DNA of 64,000 bases from Solirubrobacter taibaiensis (GCA_027587225.1 JAPDDQ010000036.1:1-64000); one strand, 5' to 3'; counted from the stretch's first letter, positions 32,167 to 40,400 are shown. Made by a program: numbers and translations. The notes: generated by a model not told the origin, from the sequence alone.

Positions 32167-33602
32167 TTGCCGAGCGTGCCGCCCGCCGCCGAGCAGCGCG
32201 TGGTGCGCACCGGCAGCTTGCGGGACCGGATCTTGAACGTCATCTGCTTGCGAGCGCCCGACGGGCTGGAGACGCGGACCACCACGCTCCCACCGCTGCG
32301 CAGCTTCGCCTTCTTGAACCAGCGGCTGTAGATGTTCAGCGAGCTGCCGCTGAGCCGGTGCTGCTTGGCCTTCTTGAACGGGCAGCCCTTGTTCTTGCCC
32401 GAGCAGCTGACGGTGATCACCGACCCGGCCGGGGCGTCACGCACCTTCAGCGACGTGAACCGCGTGTAGCGACGGTAGACCTTGTAGCCGCTCGAGATGC
32501 CCGGATTGAAGTTCGGCGGCAACACGACCGGCGCGGGCCCCGGCGGGAAGGGGATGGCCCCGAGCCCGGTGTCGTCGATCTGCACGCCGGCGACGTTGAC
32601 GAATGTCTGGCGCTTGAAGCCCCCGACGATCTCCCACAGCGTGTTGGACGGAACGCCCCGCAGCACCGTCCCGTCCTTGGGCACCGGCAGCAGGCGCCCG
32701 CCGGCCAGACCGGAGATCGTGGCCGGGTCGACCGCCACCGCGCCGGCGCAGTTGGCCAGGACGCCGCAGTTGCCGAGTTGCACCGCCGCACCGCCGGCCG
32801 CGCGCCAGTAGCCGCCGCCCGCGGTCAGGAACGTGCTGTCAGCCGGGTATTGGCGCATGTGCGGGAGCGCCGCCGTGGCCGTGCCCTGCTGGACGAGCGT
32901 GCGCGAGTCGATGATCTGCTTGGCGCCTGCGGGTGCGGCGATCGGCAGCGGCGCGCCGCCCGCGAAGCGGTAGTGCTGGTTGTCGTCGCCGTTGACGACG
33001 ACCACGCCGTCCGGCGGGAACTGGCGCATGCGCGGCGTCGCGGGCGTGTAGGTGCCCAGCTTCGCCATCGTCTGGCCGTCGACGTTCTGCGGCGCCGGAG
33101 CACAGCCCGGCCCCATGTCGCAGCGCACGAACAGCGGCGCCCCACCCGCGAAGCGGTAGAAGCCGCCGTCGTTGACGTTGCGCACGACCGTGCCGTCGGC
33201 GGGCATCGCGCGGATGTGCGCGGTGTCGGAGAGGTTGTTGAGATCGAACCGGCCCGCGCACGTCGGCGCGTAGCCGCAGCTGGAGATCCACAGCGGCGCG
33301 CCACCGGCGAACCGGTAGGTGCCGCCGTCGGCCAGGCTGCGGACGATCGCGCCGTCCGCCGGGTACGGCCGGTACCCGTTGAGGTTCGCGACGTCCTTGC
33401 GGCCCGCGCAGTTGCCGAGCGGCGTGCATTGCCAGATCCGGAGGGGCGCTCCGCCGACGATCCGGTACGTGTAGTTGTTGGTCGTCAGCCGGATGAACGC
33501 GCCGTTGGGCTCAACGGCGTGGGCGGCGGTGGTTGGAAGCGCGGCGGAGAACAGCAGCGCGAAGCAGATCAGCAGGCGGGCCTTCACGGGACCTCTAAAC
33601 AA
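32157..33602 (-). CDS. Secreted YRFAGGAPL-repeat protein, paralogue B
   Basis: A 481-residue tandem paralogue of the preceding gene in sequence and layout. It has a signal peptide (MFRGPVKARLLICFALLFSA) and six repeats (YRIVGGAPLRIWQC, YRFAGGAPLWISSC, YRFAGGAPLFVRC, YRFAGGAPLPIAAP, YWRAAGGAAVQLGNC, LWEIVGGFKRQTFVN). The C-terminal domain VSCSGKNKGCPF...RWFKKAKLRSGG...KIRSRKLPVRTTRC is nearly identical to paralogue A, whereas the repeats have diverged more. This suggests duplication followed by repeat diversification under a constrained C-terminus. The function is unknown. Confidence 0.85.
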   Translation of the reverse strand: MFRGPVKARLLICFALLFSAALPTTAAHAVEPNGAFIRLTTNNYTYRIVGGAPLRIWQCTPLGNCAGRKDVANLNGYRPYPADGAIVRSLADGGTYRFAGGAPLWISSCGYAPTCAGRFDLNNLSDTAHIRAMPADGTVVRNVNDGGFYRFAGGAPLFVRCDMGPGCAPAPQNVDGQTMAKLGTYTPATPRMRQFPPDGVVVVNGDDNQHYRFAGGAPLPIAAPAGAKQIIDSRTLVQQGTATAALPHMRQYPADSTFLTAGGGYWRAAGGAAVQLGNCGVLANCAGAVAVDPATISGLAGGRLLPVPKDGTVLRGVPSNTLWEIVGGFKRQTFVNVAGVQIDDTGLGAIPFPPGPAPVVLPPNFNPGISSGYKVYRRYTRFTSLKVRDAPAGSVITVSCSGKNKGCPFKKAKQHRLSGSSLNIYSRWFKKAKLRSGGSVVVRVSSPSGARKQMTFKIRSRKLPVRTTRCSAAGGTLGKCA

Positions 33603-35844
33603 CGGGGGCGTTCTGGAGTTCCGCCCATACCCGCACCGGAGTCATCGGCAACACATCGAGCCGGATTCCGGTGGCGGCCGCGATGCCGTTCGCGATCGCG
33701 GCCGGAACGCCGCACACCGGCGGCTCGCCGACGCCCTTGGCCCCGAACGGACCGTCGGGTGCGGGCACCTCGATCAGCAGCGTCTCGATCGGCGGGACCT
33801 GGTCGGTGCTCGGGAGCGCGTACTCGGCGAACGTGCCGCCCTGGAGCTGGCCGTCCTCGCTGTGCGACAGCTCCTCCAGCAGCGCCCAGCCCATGCCCTG
33901 GGCCGTGCCGCCGTGCATCTGGCCTTCGACGAGCGCGGGGTTGAGCGCCTTGCCGACGTCCTGGGCGATCACGTGGGCGAGCAGGCGCACCTCGCCGGTG
34001 TCGCGGTCCACCTTGACGTGGCTCAGGTGCACGGCGGCGCCGGGCGCGCGGCTGATCTGCGCGCTTGACCCATAGCCCTCGATCGGACGATGGCGGCCGC
34101 CGAAGGTGTACGTCTTGGCCGCGAGATCGGCGATGGAGATGGCGCGTGCGGGCGCTCCCAGGGGGCGCACCTCGCCGTCGGCGACCTCGAGGTCCTCGGG
34201 CGCGATCTCCAGCTCCGATGCCGCCGCGTCGAGGAGGCGTTGCTTCGCCTCCTCGGCCGCCCGCTCGACCGCGCGCCCGTACGTGTACGTCACCTTGGAG
34301 CCGCCGGCGACGCCGCCGTACGGCGCCGAGGCGGTGTCACCGGTGGTGACGCGGACGCTCTCCTCGGGCAGCCCGAAGGCCTCGGCGGCGATCGCGATGA
34401 ACGCGTTCTCGATCCCGCTCATGTCCGCGGCGGCGGTGACGATCGTCAGCCGGCCGTCGGAATCCAGCTTGCAGATCGCGCCCGCGGGCTCCAGGCCACC
34501 GGGCCAGAAGCCGAGCGCGACGCCGACGCCCTCGTCGGCGGGGAGCTGGTCGCGGCCCGCGTACAGCGGGTGCTCGCGCACGCGCTCGAGGCACTCACGC
34601 GCGCCGAAGACCACGATCTCCTGGCCGTCGATGCCCTTGTCACCCGCGGTCAGCACGTTCTGGAGCCGCAGGTCGATCGGGTCTCGGCCCAGCTGCTGCG
34701 CCAGCTCGTCCATCAGCGTCTCCACGGCGAAGGCCGCGGGCGGGGCGCCGGGCGCGCGGTACGCCCCCGGGCTGACGCGGTTGGTGGAGACGCCGAGCGC
34801 CGTCAGGTCGTGGGCGGGCCAACGGTACGGGCCGGCGGAGAGCATGGTGCTGATGGCCTCGACACCCATGTCGCCCAGCCCGCCGCGGTCGCCCATGATG
34901 CGGCCACGGATGGCGGTGAGCGCGCCGTCGGCGGTCGCTCCCAGCTCGAGCTCGATCAGCTGGCCGGGCGCCGGATTGCCGGCGGCGAAGTCCTCCCGAC
35001 GGCTGAACACGATCCGCACCGGGCGCCGGAGCTTGAGCGCCGCGGCCGCCGCGAGCGGCTCGGAGATCATCAGCTTGCCGCCGAACGCGCCGCCGATCGG
35101 CGCCGCCTGCACGCGGACCTTCTCCATCGGCAGCCCAAACGTGTTGGCCAGGCCCTGGCGGGCCATGAACGCGCCCTGCGTGCTCGAGTGCACGACGAGC
35201 GTGCCGTCGGGCTCGACCCAGGCGAGCGTCGACTGCGGCTCGAGGTACGCCTGATGGACCCAGTTCGTGCGGAAGCGGCCCTTGACCACGTGATCGGCGG
35301 CCGCGAGGCCCGCGGCGGCGTCACCGTTGGTGAGGTGCTGCTCGACGGCGAGATTCCCGCTGGTGGCGGCGCCTTCACCCTCCCCACCCCCATGGGCACT
35401 GGCGGCACTCTCGTCCTCTCCGGCCTTCTCGCTCAGGCGGGCGAGGGGCGCGCCGTCGGCGATCGCGGCCTCCAGGTCCAGCACGGCCTCCAGCGGCTCG
35501 GCGTCCACATCCACGAGCGCCGCGCCGTCCTCGGCGGCGGCCTCGGACTCGGCGATCACCAGCGCCACGGGCTGGCCCGCCCACACGATCTCCTCGCGTG
35601 CCAGCGGCTCCGCGGCGCGGCCGGACCCGCCGGCGAGCGGCAGGTCGGCGTGCGTAAGCACGGCCACGACGCCGGGCACCGCGAGCGCCGCGCTCGTGTC
35701 GATCCCGTTCAGGCGCGCGTGCGCGTCGGCGGCGAGCACCGGCCGGGCGTGCAGCAGCCCGTACACCGGCATGTCCCCCACGTAGCGCGTCGTGCCCCGC
35801 ACCTTCGCCTCGCCGTCCCGCCGACGGCGCGCTGTCCCGATCAT
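33595..35844 (-). CDS. Xanthine dehydrogenase/CoxL-family molybdenum hydroxylase large subunit, orphan
   Basis: A 749-residue molybdopterin-binding subunit. The N-terminus GEAKVRGTTRYVGDMPVYGLLHARPV is the fused small lobe typical of the family. STQGAFMARQGLANTFGLP and IGGAFGGK are cofactor-contact motifs. GAYRAPGAPPAAFAVETLMDELA and GAKGVGEPP (Glu707, the position of the conserved active-site Glu) are also present. No 2Fe-2S or FAD subunit gene lies nearby, although such enzymes need them to pass on electrons. ATG 35844 overlaps the GNAT stop (ATGA). Substrate class (purine, aldehyde, CO or N-heterocycle) is unresolved; the AYRAPG loop does not look like true CO dehydrogenase. Confidence 0.88.
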   Translation of the reverse strand: MIGTARRRRDGEAKVRGTTRYVGDMPVYGLLHARPVLAADAHARLNGIDTSAALAVPGVVAVLTHADLPLAGGSGRAAEPLAREEIVWAGQPVALVIAESEAAAEDGAALVDVDAEPLEAVLDLEAAIADGAPLARLSEKAGEDESAASAHGGGEGEGAATSGNLAVEQHLTNGDAAAGLAAADHVVKGRFRTNWVHQAYLEPQSTLAWVEPDGTLVVHSSTQGAFMARQGLANTFGLPMEKVRVQAAPIGGAFGGKLMISEPLAAAAALKLRRPVRIVFSRREDFAAGNPAPGQLIELELGATADGALTAIRGRIMGDRGGLGDMGVEAISTMLSAGPYRWPAHDLTALGVSTNRVSPGAYRAPGAPPAAFAVETLMDELAQQLGRDPIDLRLQNVLTAGDKGIDGQEIVVFGARECLERVREHPLYAGRDQLPADEGVGVALGFWPGGLEPAGAICKLDSDGRLTIVTAAADMSGIENAFIAIAAEAFGLPEESVRVTTGDTASAPYGGVAGGSKVTYTYGRAVERAAEEAKQRLLDAAASELEIAPEDLEVADGEVRPLGAPARAISIADLAAKTYTFGGRHRPIEGYGSSAQISRAPGAAVHLSHVKVDRDTGEVRLLAHVIAQDVGKALNPALVEGQMHGGTAQGMGWALLEELSHSEDGQLQGGTFAEYALPSTDQVPPIETLLIEVPAPDGPFGAKGVGEPPVCGVPAAIANGIAAATGIRLDVLPMTPVRVWAELQNAPVV

Positions 35845-36275
35845 CCGCCGGAACTTACCGGCCGGGTGAAGTGGTAGGAGGCGATGCGCATCCCGTGGTT
35901 GAAGTAGAAGCGGTGCGCGTCCTCGCGGTCCTGGCCGACGCCGGAGTCCAGGTGCAGCTGGTCGCAGCCGAGCCGCCGGGCCTCCTCCTCCACCCACGCC
36001 ATCACCTTGTCGGCGTGGCCCCGGCGGCGGAACTTGGCCCGCGCGACCAGATCGTCGACGTAGAGCATGCGCCCGGCGAACGTCGTCTCCAGCAGGCGGA
36101 ACCCGGCCACCGACGCCGCTTCGTCGCCTTCGAGCGAAGCCGCGATCCGGTAGCCGTTCGCGCGCTGGGCGTCGATGCGCGCCGTCAGCGCCTCGACCGA
36201 CTCGAAGTGCGTGCGCAGCTCGATGAGCGCCGCGGCGGCGATGTGGGATTCACCCGGCTGTATCTCGCGGACCAT
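35841..36275 (-). CDS. GNAT family N-acetyltransferase
   Basis: A 144-residue single-domain GNAT protein. The acetyl-CoA motif A appears as LVARAKFRRRGHADKVMAWVEEEARRLGC, preceded by the MLYVDDL strand and followed by the AHRFYFNHGMRIASYHF motif B. The acceptor substrate is unknown. Its ATG at 36275 lies within the end of the amidohydrolase gene (26-bp overlap), and its stop overlaps the molybdenum hydroxylase start, so the three genes are probably co-transcribed. Confidence 0.85.
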   Translation of the reverse strand: MVREIQPGESHIAAAALIELRTHFESVEALTARIDAQRANGYRIAASLEGDEAASVAGFRLLETTFAGRMLYVDDLVARAKFRRRGHADKVMAWVEEEARRLGCDQLHLDSGVGQDREDAHRFYFNHGMRIASYHFTRPVSSGG

Positions 36276-36975
36276 CCCTGAGATATACCGCTGCGGCGTT
36301 GTCCCACAGCGCGCGCTCCCCGGCGCATTCGAGGACGAGCTCGAGGTCGCGGGGCTCGAACGGGCGCGGAGCGCGCGTGCCGGGGAGGTCGGTGCCGAAG
36401 ATCAGCGCCGCCGGGTTGGTGGCGGCAATCTCGCGCAGGGTCTTGGCCACGTCGTGGTCGGACGCACCGAACCGGGTGGCCTTCACGTGCGCGCCCTGCT
36501 CGACCAGGCGCAGGGTGGTCGGGAGCGCCGCCTCCGGGCCGCCGAGATGGTCGATCACGAGCTGGACACCGGGCAGCGGCGGCAAGTCGCGCGTGTCGGC
36601 GTAGACCTCCAGGTGCCAGCTCGCCAGCTCCTCGAACCGGCGCGCGAGGTCGAGGAGGTCCGTTGGGGCCGTGCCGCGCGTGAAGTTCGCCCGGAACGCC
36701 CGGACACCGGCGGCCTCGAGACGCAGGACCTCCTCGTCCGTGATCTCGGGCGGGACCTGCGCGACGCCGACGAACGTCGGACCCAGACGCTGCAGCGCGT
36801 CGATCAGGTACGTCTGGTCGTAGGCCTGGAAGGAACCGGACACGACGGCGCCGCCGTCCGTGGTGACGCGTGCGCGGTAATCGTCGACCGTGAACGGCTC
36901 GGGCAGGTAGCCCTGGTTGGGGACGAGCGGGAAGCGCGGGTCGACGATGTGAAGATGTGTGTCGAAGACCCGCAC
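36250..36975 (-). CDS. Amidohydrolase-2 (TIM-barrel metal-dependent hydrolase)
   Basis: A 241-residue protein from GTG 36975 (VRVFDTHLHIVDPRFPL). DTHLHIVD is the metal-binding HxH motif of the amidohydrolase-2 family. LVIDHLGGPE supplies the next His, and IFGTDLPGTR the C-terminal metal Asp. Such enzymes hydrolyse lactones or decarboxylate aromatic or dicarboxylic acids; the substrate is unknown. A longer start at 37044 would overlap the divergent transporter-like gene and add 23 residues of poor quality, so GTG 36975, just after AAAGG, is preferred. Confidence 0.82.
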   Translation of the reverse strand: MRVFDTHLHIVDPRFPLVPNQGYLPEPFTVDDYRARVTTDGGAVVSGSFQAYDQTYLIDALQRLGPTFVGVAQVPPEITDEEVLRLEAAGVRAFRANFTRGTAPTDLLDLARRFEELASWHLEVYADTRDLPPLPGVQLVIDHLGGPEAALPTTLRLVEQGAHVKATRFGASDHDVAKTLREIAATNPAALIFGTDLPGTRAPRPFEPRDLELVLECAGERALWDNAAAVYLRDGPRDTAG

Positions 36976-37022
36976 CTTTAGGAAGCGTCGCAGGCTGCCG
37001 AAGCAGAGTGTGGGTACTTCGT

Positions 37023-38300
37023 ATGACTGTTCTTCGTCTCGCACAACGCCGACTCTCTTCCCGCTCGCTCGCGATCGGGCAGACGGCGCTCGCCGCGCTC
37101 ACGGCTTGGTACCTCTGCGTCTGGCTGCTGCCGGACCCGCAGCCCGTATTCGCCTGCATCGCGACCGTCATCTCGATCGGCGCCACGCACGGCCAGCACC
37201 GCCAGCGCGCGCTCGGCCTCGCGGCCGGCGTGGTGATCGGCCTCGCGCTCGCCGCGCTGCTCGTGAACCTGATCGGCACCGGGCCGTGGCAGCTCGCTCT
37301 GCTCGTGGTCGTCGCGATGTCCGTCGCGGTGCTGTTCAACGGTTCCGATCTGGTCGTCAGCGAAGCCGCCGTGTCCGCGATGCTGCTGCTGATGATCGGC
37401 GGCACCAACGCGCCGAACCGGATCCTCGAGGCGATCATCGGCGGCATCGTGGCGCTGGCCGTCGCCGTCCTGTTCGCGCCGAAGGCGATCCTGCACGTCG
37501 GTCGCGCCGGCCAGTCCGTCATGGCCGCGCTCGGGCAGTCGCTGGAGCGTGTCGCGAGCGCGCTCGCCGCCGGCGACGCCGACCGAGCCGAAGCCGCCCT
37601 GATCCACGCGCGGGCCATCGACCCGCTGCTGGACGCGCTGGACGACGCGCTGGAGACGGGCCGTGAGACCGTGCGCACCGCGCCGACGCGGTTCGGAGAA
37701 CGCGAGCCGGTGGAGCGCTACGGGCGTTCGTTCGAGCAGATCGACCTGGCCGTCCGCAACACGCGCGTCCTCGCGCGACACGCCCACCGCGCCCTGCGGT
37801 CAGGGCAGGCGCCGACCGGCGTCGCCGCCGCGGTCACGGACCTCGCCCGCGCGGTCTGGGACCTCGCCGCCGCCTTTGATGACCCCGAGCGCGCCGCGCT
37901 CGCCCGCGACCACGCGGCCCGCGCCGCCGCCGGTGCCGCGACCGACGCGCTGGGCGAGAGCATCCGGTCCACGGCCGTCGACCTCATGCGCGCCGCCGAG
38001 CTCGTGGCCGGTGCGCCCGAAGAGCTACTGACCGAGGAGATCCTGCTCGCGTCGGTCGGCGACCACGCGGACGTCGACGTGCGGGAGCGCGTTGAGGATG
38101 CGCACGATCTGGGGCTCGGCGAAGCGGCCGAGGCCGCGGCGGGGCGCCGGCGGGCCGACGAGGACATACGTCGTGCCGCGCTCGCGGGCGACGCGCTGCA
38201 GGACGGCGATCTCATCACTGCCGTCGTCGACGAGCAGGTGCGCGCCGACCATGGCCGCGAGCCGTCGCAGCGTCTCGAGCCGAGCGCGCTCGTCGGCTGA
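37023..38300 (+). CDS. FUSC-family (aromatic acid exporter-like) membrane protein with antisense-overlapping tail
   Basis: A 425-residue frame from ATG 37023. The first half has about six membrane segments (IGQTALAALTAWYLCVWLLP, ALGLAAGVVIGLALAALLVN, LALLVVVAMSVAVLFNG, AAVSAMLLLMIGG, IIGGIVALAVAVLFAP) and resembles FUSC/ArAE-type putative exporters. The cytoplasmic half is helical. The last 92 codons (38025-38300) lie entirely opposite the KdpD-like gene and have the composition of an antisense shadow. The natural C-terminus was probably near 38025, so a lost stop or a sequence frameshift should be considered. Substrate unknown. Confidence 0.7.
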   Translation: MTVLRLAQRRLSSRSLAIGQTALAALTAWYLCVWLLPDPQPVFACIATVISIGATHGQHRQRALGLAAGVVIGLALAALLVNLIGTGPWQLALLVVVAMSVAVLFNGSDLVVSEAAVSAMLLLMIGGTNAPNRILEAIIGGIVALAVAVLFAPKAILHVGRAGQSVMAALGQSLERVASALAAGDADRAEAALIHARAIDPLLDALDDALETGRETVRTAPTRFGEREPVERYGRSFEQIDLAVRNTRVLARHAHRALRSGQAPTGVAAAVTDLARAVWDLAAAFDDPERAALARDHAARAAAGAATDALGESIRSTAVDLMRAAELVAGAPEELLTEEILLASVGDHADVDVRERVEDAHDLGLGEAAEAAAGRRRADEDIRRAALAGDALQDGDLITAVVDEQVRADHGREPSQRLEPSALVG

Positions 38301-39092
38301 AGCCGCGACCTCCGGGTCGCGCACCACCAGCACGTCGAGCACGGCGTTGAGCCGCGCCGCCGACCGTGCGGCTCTGCGGACCACGCGCTCGCCCGCTTCG
38401 TCGAGCGTGACGAACGCGAGAAGGCGCTCCGCGATCGGCTGCGCGTCCGGTCTTCTGGCCTCGACGGTCTCCGCGACCTGCCGCAGCGCGACCTCCCGCA
38501 GCGCCTTGAGGTTCTCGACGCGGAAGAAGCCGTTGAGCGCGGCGGGCACGCGAGCCGGGTCGTAGACCTTGCCGTCCCGCAGGCGCGCGACCAGGTCCTC
38601 GGGCGGCAGGTCGATCAACACGACCTCGTCCGCCTTCTCCAGCTCCTCGTCGGGGACCGTCTCGCGCACGCGCACGCCCGTGAGCTCGGCCACCTGGTCA
38701 TTCAGCGACTCCAGGTGCTGGACGTTGACGGTGCTGTACACGTCGATCCCGGCCGCTCTGACATCCGCGATGTCGTCGTAGCGCTTGGGGTGCTCGACGC
38801 CCGGCGCGTTCGTGTGCGCGAGCTCGTCGATCAGGCACAGCTCGGGGGCCCGCTGCAGGATGCCCGGCACGTCCATCTCCTCCAGCGTCACCCCGCGGTA
38901 CGGCACGCGGCGGCGCGGGATGACCTCGAGTCCCTGGGCCATCGCCTCGGTCTCCGCGCGCCGGTGCGTCTCCAGCAGACCGATCACGACGTCCCGGCCG
39001 GCCTCCGCCTGAGCCTGCGCCTCGGCCAGCATCCGGTAGGTCTTGCCGACGCCCGCCGCCATGCCCAGGAAGATCTTGTACCGGCCTGGCAT
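38025..39092 (-). CDS. kdpD: KdpD N-terminal sensor protein (no kinase domain)
   Basis: A 355-residue protein matching only the cytoplasmic N-terminal part of KdpD. It begins GRYKIFLGMAAGVGKTYRML, a Walker A-containing KdpD signature. It continues with RRAETEAMAQGLEVIPRR, LIDELAHTNAPG (Walker B-like) and VNVQHLESLNDQVAELTGV, then a Usp-like domain (LAFVTLDEAGERVVRRAARSA, VGPPAPRRGLGRFAEP). It stops before the transmembrane and histidine kinase regions, which are encoded separately at 45464-46801. By family knowledge it senses K+ status and c-di-AMP and modulates the kinase; working in trans is inference. It diverges from kdpE across 14 bp. Confidence 0.9.
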   Translation of the reverse strand: MPGRYKIFLGMAAGVGKTYRMLAEAQAQAEAGRDVVIGLLETHRRAETEAMAQGLEVIPRRRVPYRGVTLEEMDVPGILQRAPELCLIDELAHTNAPGVEHPKRYDDIADVRAAGIDVYSTVNVQHLESLNDQVAELTGVRVRETVPDEELEKADEVVLIDLPPEDLVARLRDGKVYDPARVPAALNGFFRVENLKALREVALRQVAETVEARRPDAQPIAERLLAFVTLDEAGERVVRRAARSAARLNAVLDVLVVRDPEVAASADERARLETLRRLAAMVGAHLLVDDGSDEIAVLQRVARERGTTYVLVGPPAPRRGLGRFAEPQIVRILNALPHVDVRVVADRREQDLLGQ

Positions 39093-39106
39093 AGGCTCAG
39101 CGTGGC
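39092..39106 (+). promoter_or_regulatory. kdpE -10 element inside the 14-bp divergent gap
   Basis: TAGGCT (39092-39097) lies 9 nt before the kdpE ATG at 39107, overlapping the start codon of the divergent kdpD-like gene. Transcription of kdpE would then begin at or near its ATG (leaderless), and polymerase binding would occupy the neighbour's translation start. The -10 assignment is by pattern only. Confidence 0.35.
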
Positions 39107-39775
39107 ATGAACGACCGTCCGCGCGTCCTCGTCGTCGACGACGAGCCCCAGATCCTGCGCGCGCTGCGCATCATCCTGCGCGAGGCGGGCTTCGACGTGC
39201 TGCAGGCCGCGACCGCCGAGGAAGCGCTGGACATGGCCGCGCTCACGCCCCCGGCGGCGGCGATCATCGACCTCGTCCTGCCCGACCGCGACGGCGTCGA
39301 GGTGACGAAGGAGCTCCGGTCGTGGTCCTCGATGCCGATCCTGGTGCTGAGCGCGGTCGGCGAGGAGGACGAGAAGGTCCGTGCGCTGGCGGCGGGTGCC
39401 GACGACTACGTCACGAAGCCGTTCGGGCCGCGGGAGTTGGTGGCTCGGTTGCAGGCGGCATTGCGGCGCGCCGCGCCCGGCGTGTCGGAACCGATCATCG
39501 AGGCCGAAGGGCTGCGGATCGACCTCGCCGCCCACACCGTGTCGGTCGACGGCGCCGGCGTGCACCTCACGCCGATCGAGTTCAACCTCCTGCGCGTGCT
39601 GGCCACGAACCGCGGCCGGCTGCTCACGCACCGCACGCTGCTCATCGACGTCTGGGGGCCGGAGTACGCCGACGACGTCCAGGTCCTGCGCGTGCACATG
39701 TCCAACCTGCGGCGCAAAATCGGCGCGCGGTACCTGCACACCGACCCCGGCGTGGGTTATCGCTTCGCGCACTAG
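39107..39775 (+). CDS. kdpE: KdpE response regulator (OmpR/PhoB type)
   Basis: A 222-residue response regulator. The receiver domain has acidic pair Asp11/Asp12, phosphoacceptor Asp55 (AIIDLVLPDRDG) and the conserved Lys in DDYVTKPFGP. The winged-helix output domain (HLTPIEFNLLRVLATNRGRLLTH, VLRVHMSNLRRKIGARYLHT, GVGYRF) is of OmpR/PhoB type. The context between the KdpD sensor gene and the kdp operon identifies it as KdpE. It should activate the kdp operon at 40401 under K+ limitation. The candidate binding site is the direct repeat at 40333-40366. Confidence 0.93.
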   Translation: MNDRPRVLVVDDEPQILRALRIILREAGFDVLQAATAEEALDMAALTPPAAAIIDLVLPDRDGVEVTKELRSWSSMPILVLSAVGEEDEKVRALAAGADDYVTKPFGPRELVARLQAALRRAAPGVSEPIIEAEGLRIDLAAHTVSVDGAGVHLTPIEFNLLRVLATNRGRLLTHRTLLIDVWGPEYADDVQVLRVHMSNLRRKIGARYLHTDPGVGYRFAH

Positions 39776-39776
39776 G

Positions 39777-39845
39777 GCGACCGAACGCGGCAGCCGGCTT
39801 CGCCGGCGCCATGCGCGGTCGCTTGGAGATCGCTTCGCGGATCTC
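39777..39845. terminator. Nested hairpins between convergent genes, probable bidirectional terminator
   Basis: The 69-bp gap between the kdpE stop and the convergent gene's stop is almost all paired. GCGACCG (39777-39783) matches CGGTCGC (39816-39822) around an inner GCCGGC-ttc-GCCGGC stem (39793-39807). Next comes GAGATCGC/GC(G)GATCTC (39826-39845). There is no T-tract, as is common in GC-rich actinobacteria. Position and symmetry suggest termination in both directions. Confidence 0.5.
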
Positions 39846-40318
39846 TAGTCGACGATGAGGCCCGCGTTGCGCAGGCCGCGGACGACTTCCGCGGCCAGGT
39901 CCGCCCCGCGATCCTCCGGCGCCTCGTCGTCCGGGTTCACCTTCACGCCGAGTCGGTAGCCCTCGTACTTCGCCTCCAGGTGGACCTTCCACGAGAACGG
40001 GAAGCCCTTGGTCATCCCGGCGGCGAAGCGGTTGGGGTCCAGCTCGTTCTCGAGGTCCTGCAGGAGCCCCGCGGACAAGCGGTCGTGTGCGGGGCGGAAG
40101 TCGTAGGCGTGGCCGGCCGGCGCGGCATAGAGCCACACGGCGCGGTCGGAGGGCATCGTCGGGTGCCGGAAGGTCACGAAGCGTTGAATGTAGCCACGGC
40201 TGTTGCGCGACCGGCGCGTCGTCTTGCTCAGCGTCGCGTCAGGGAGCTCCGCGGCCACCAGCTCCGCCGCCCGCTCGACGGCGATCTTGCCCCACTTCTC
40301 GAAGTCCGCGTCCTCCAC
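39845..40318 (-). CDS. Conserved hypothetical protein
   Basis: About 157 residues from GTG 40318 (VEDADFEKWGKIAVERAAEL). The protein is soluble and mixed alpha/beta, with RGYIQRFVTFRHPTMPSDRAVWLYAAPAGHAYDFRPAH and FPFSWKVHLEAKYEGYRLGVKVN as its most distinctive stretches. I do not recognise a family. It diverges from the kdp operon, so its promoter and that of kdp share the 82-bp gap with the KdpE-like direct repeat, and co-regulation by potassium is possible. Upstream extension is possible but would run into the operator region. Confidence 0.6.
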   Translation of the reverse strand: MEDADFEKWGKIAVERAAELVAAELPDATLSKTTRRSRNSRGYIQRFVTFRHPTMPSDRAVWLYAAPAGHAYDFRPAHDRLSAGLLQDLENELDPNRFAAGMTKGFPFSWKVHLEAKYEGYRLGVKVNPDDEAPEDRGADLAAEVVRGLRNAGLIVD

Positions 40319-40332
40319 GCAGACCAACTTAA

Positions 40333-40366
40333 CGGAATCTGTATGCGGCGAGCCGGAGTCTGTATG
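40333..40366 (+). promoter_or_regulatory. Direct repeat upstream of the kdp operon, candidate KdpE operator
   Basis: CGGAATCTGTATG (40333-40345) and CGGAGTCTGTATG (40354-40366) are identical at 12 of 13 positions and spaced 21 bp start to start, i.e. two helical turns. They lie 35-68 bp before the first kdp start codon at 40401. Tandem half-sites on one face of the helix are how OmpR/PhoB-family regulators usually bind. No convincing -10 lies downstream, so the second TGTATG may double as part of the promoter. Confidence 0.55.
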
Positions 40367-40400
40367 AGTCCTTGATCGCCCCGGATCCAGCCTGCAAGGC

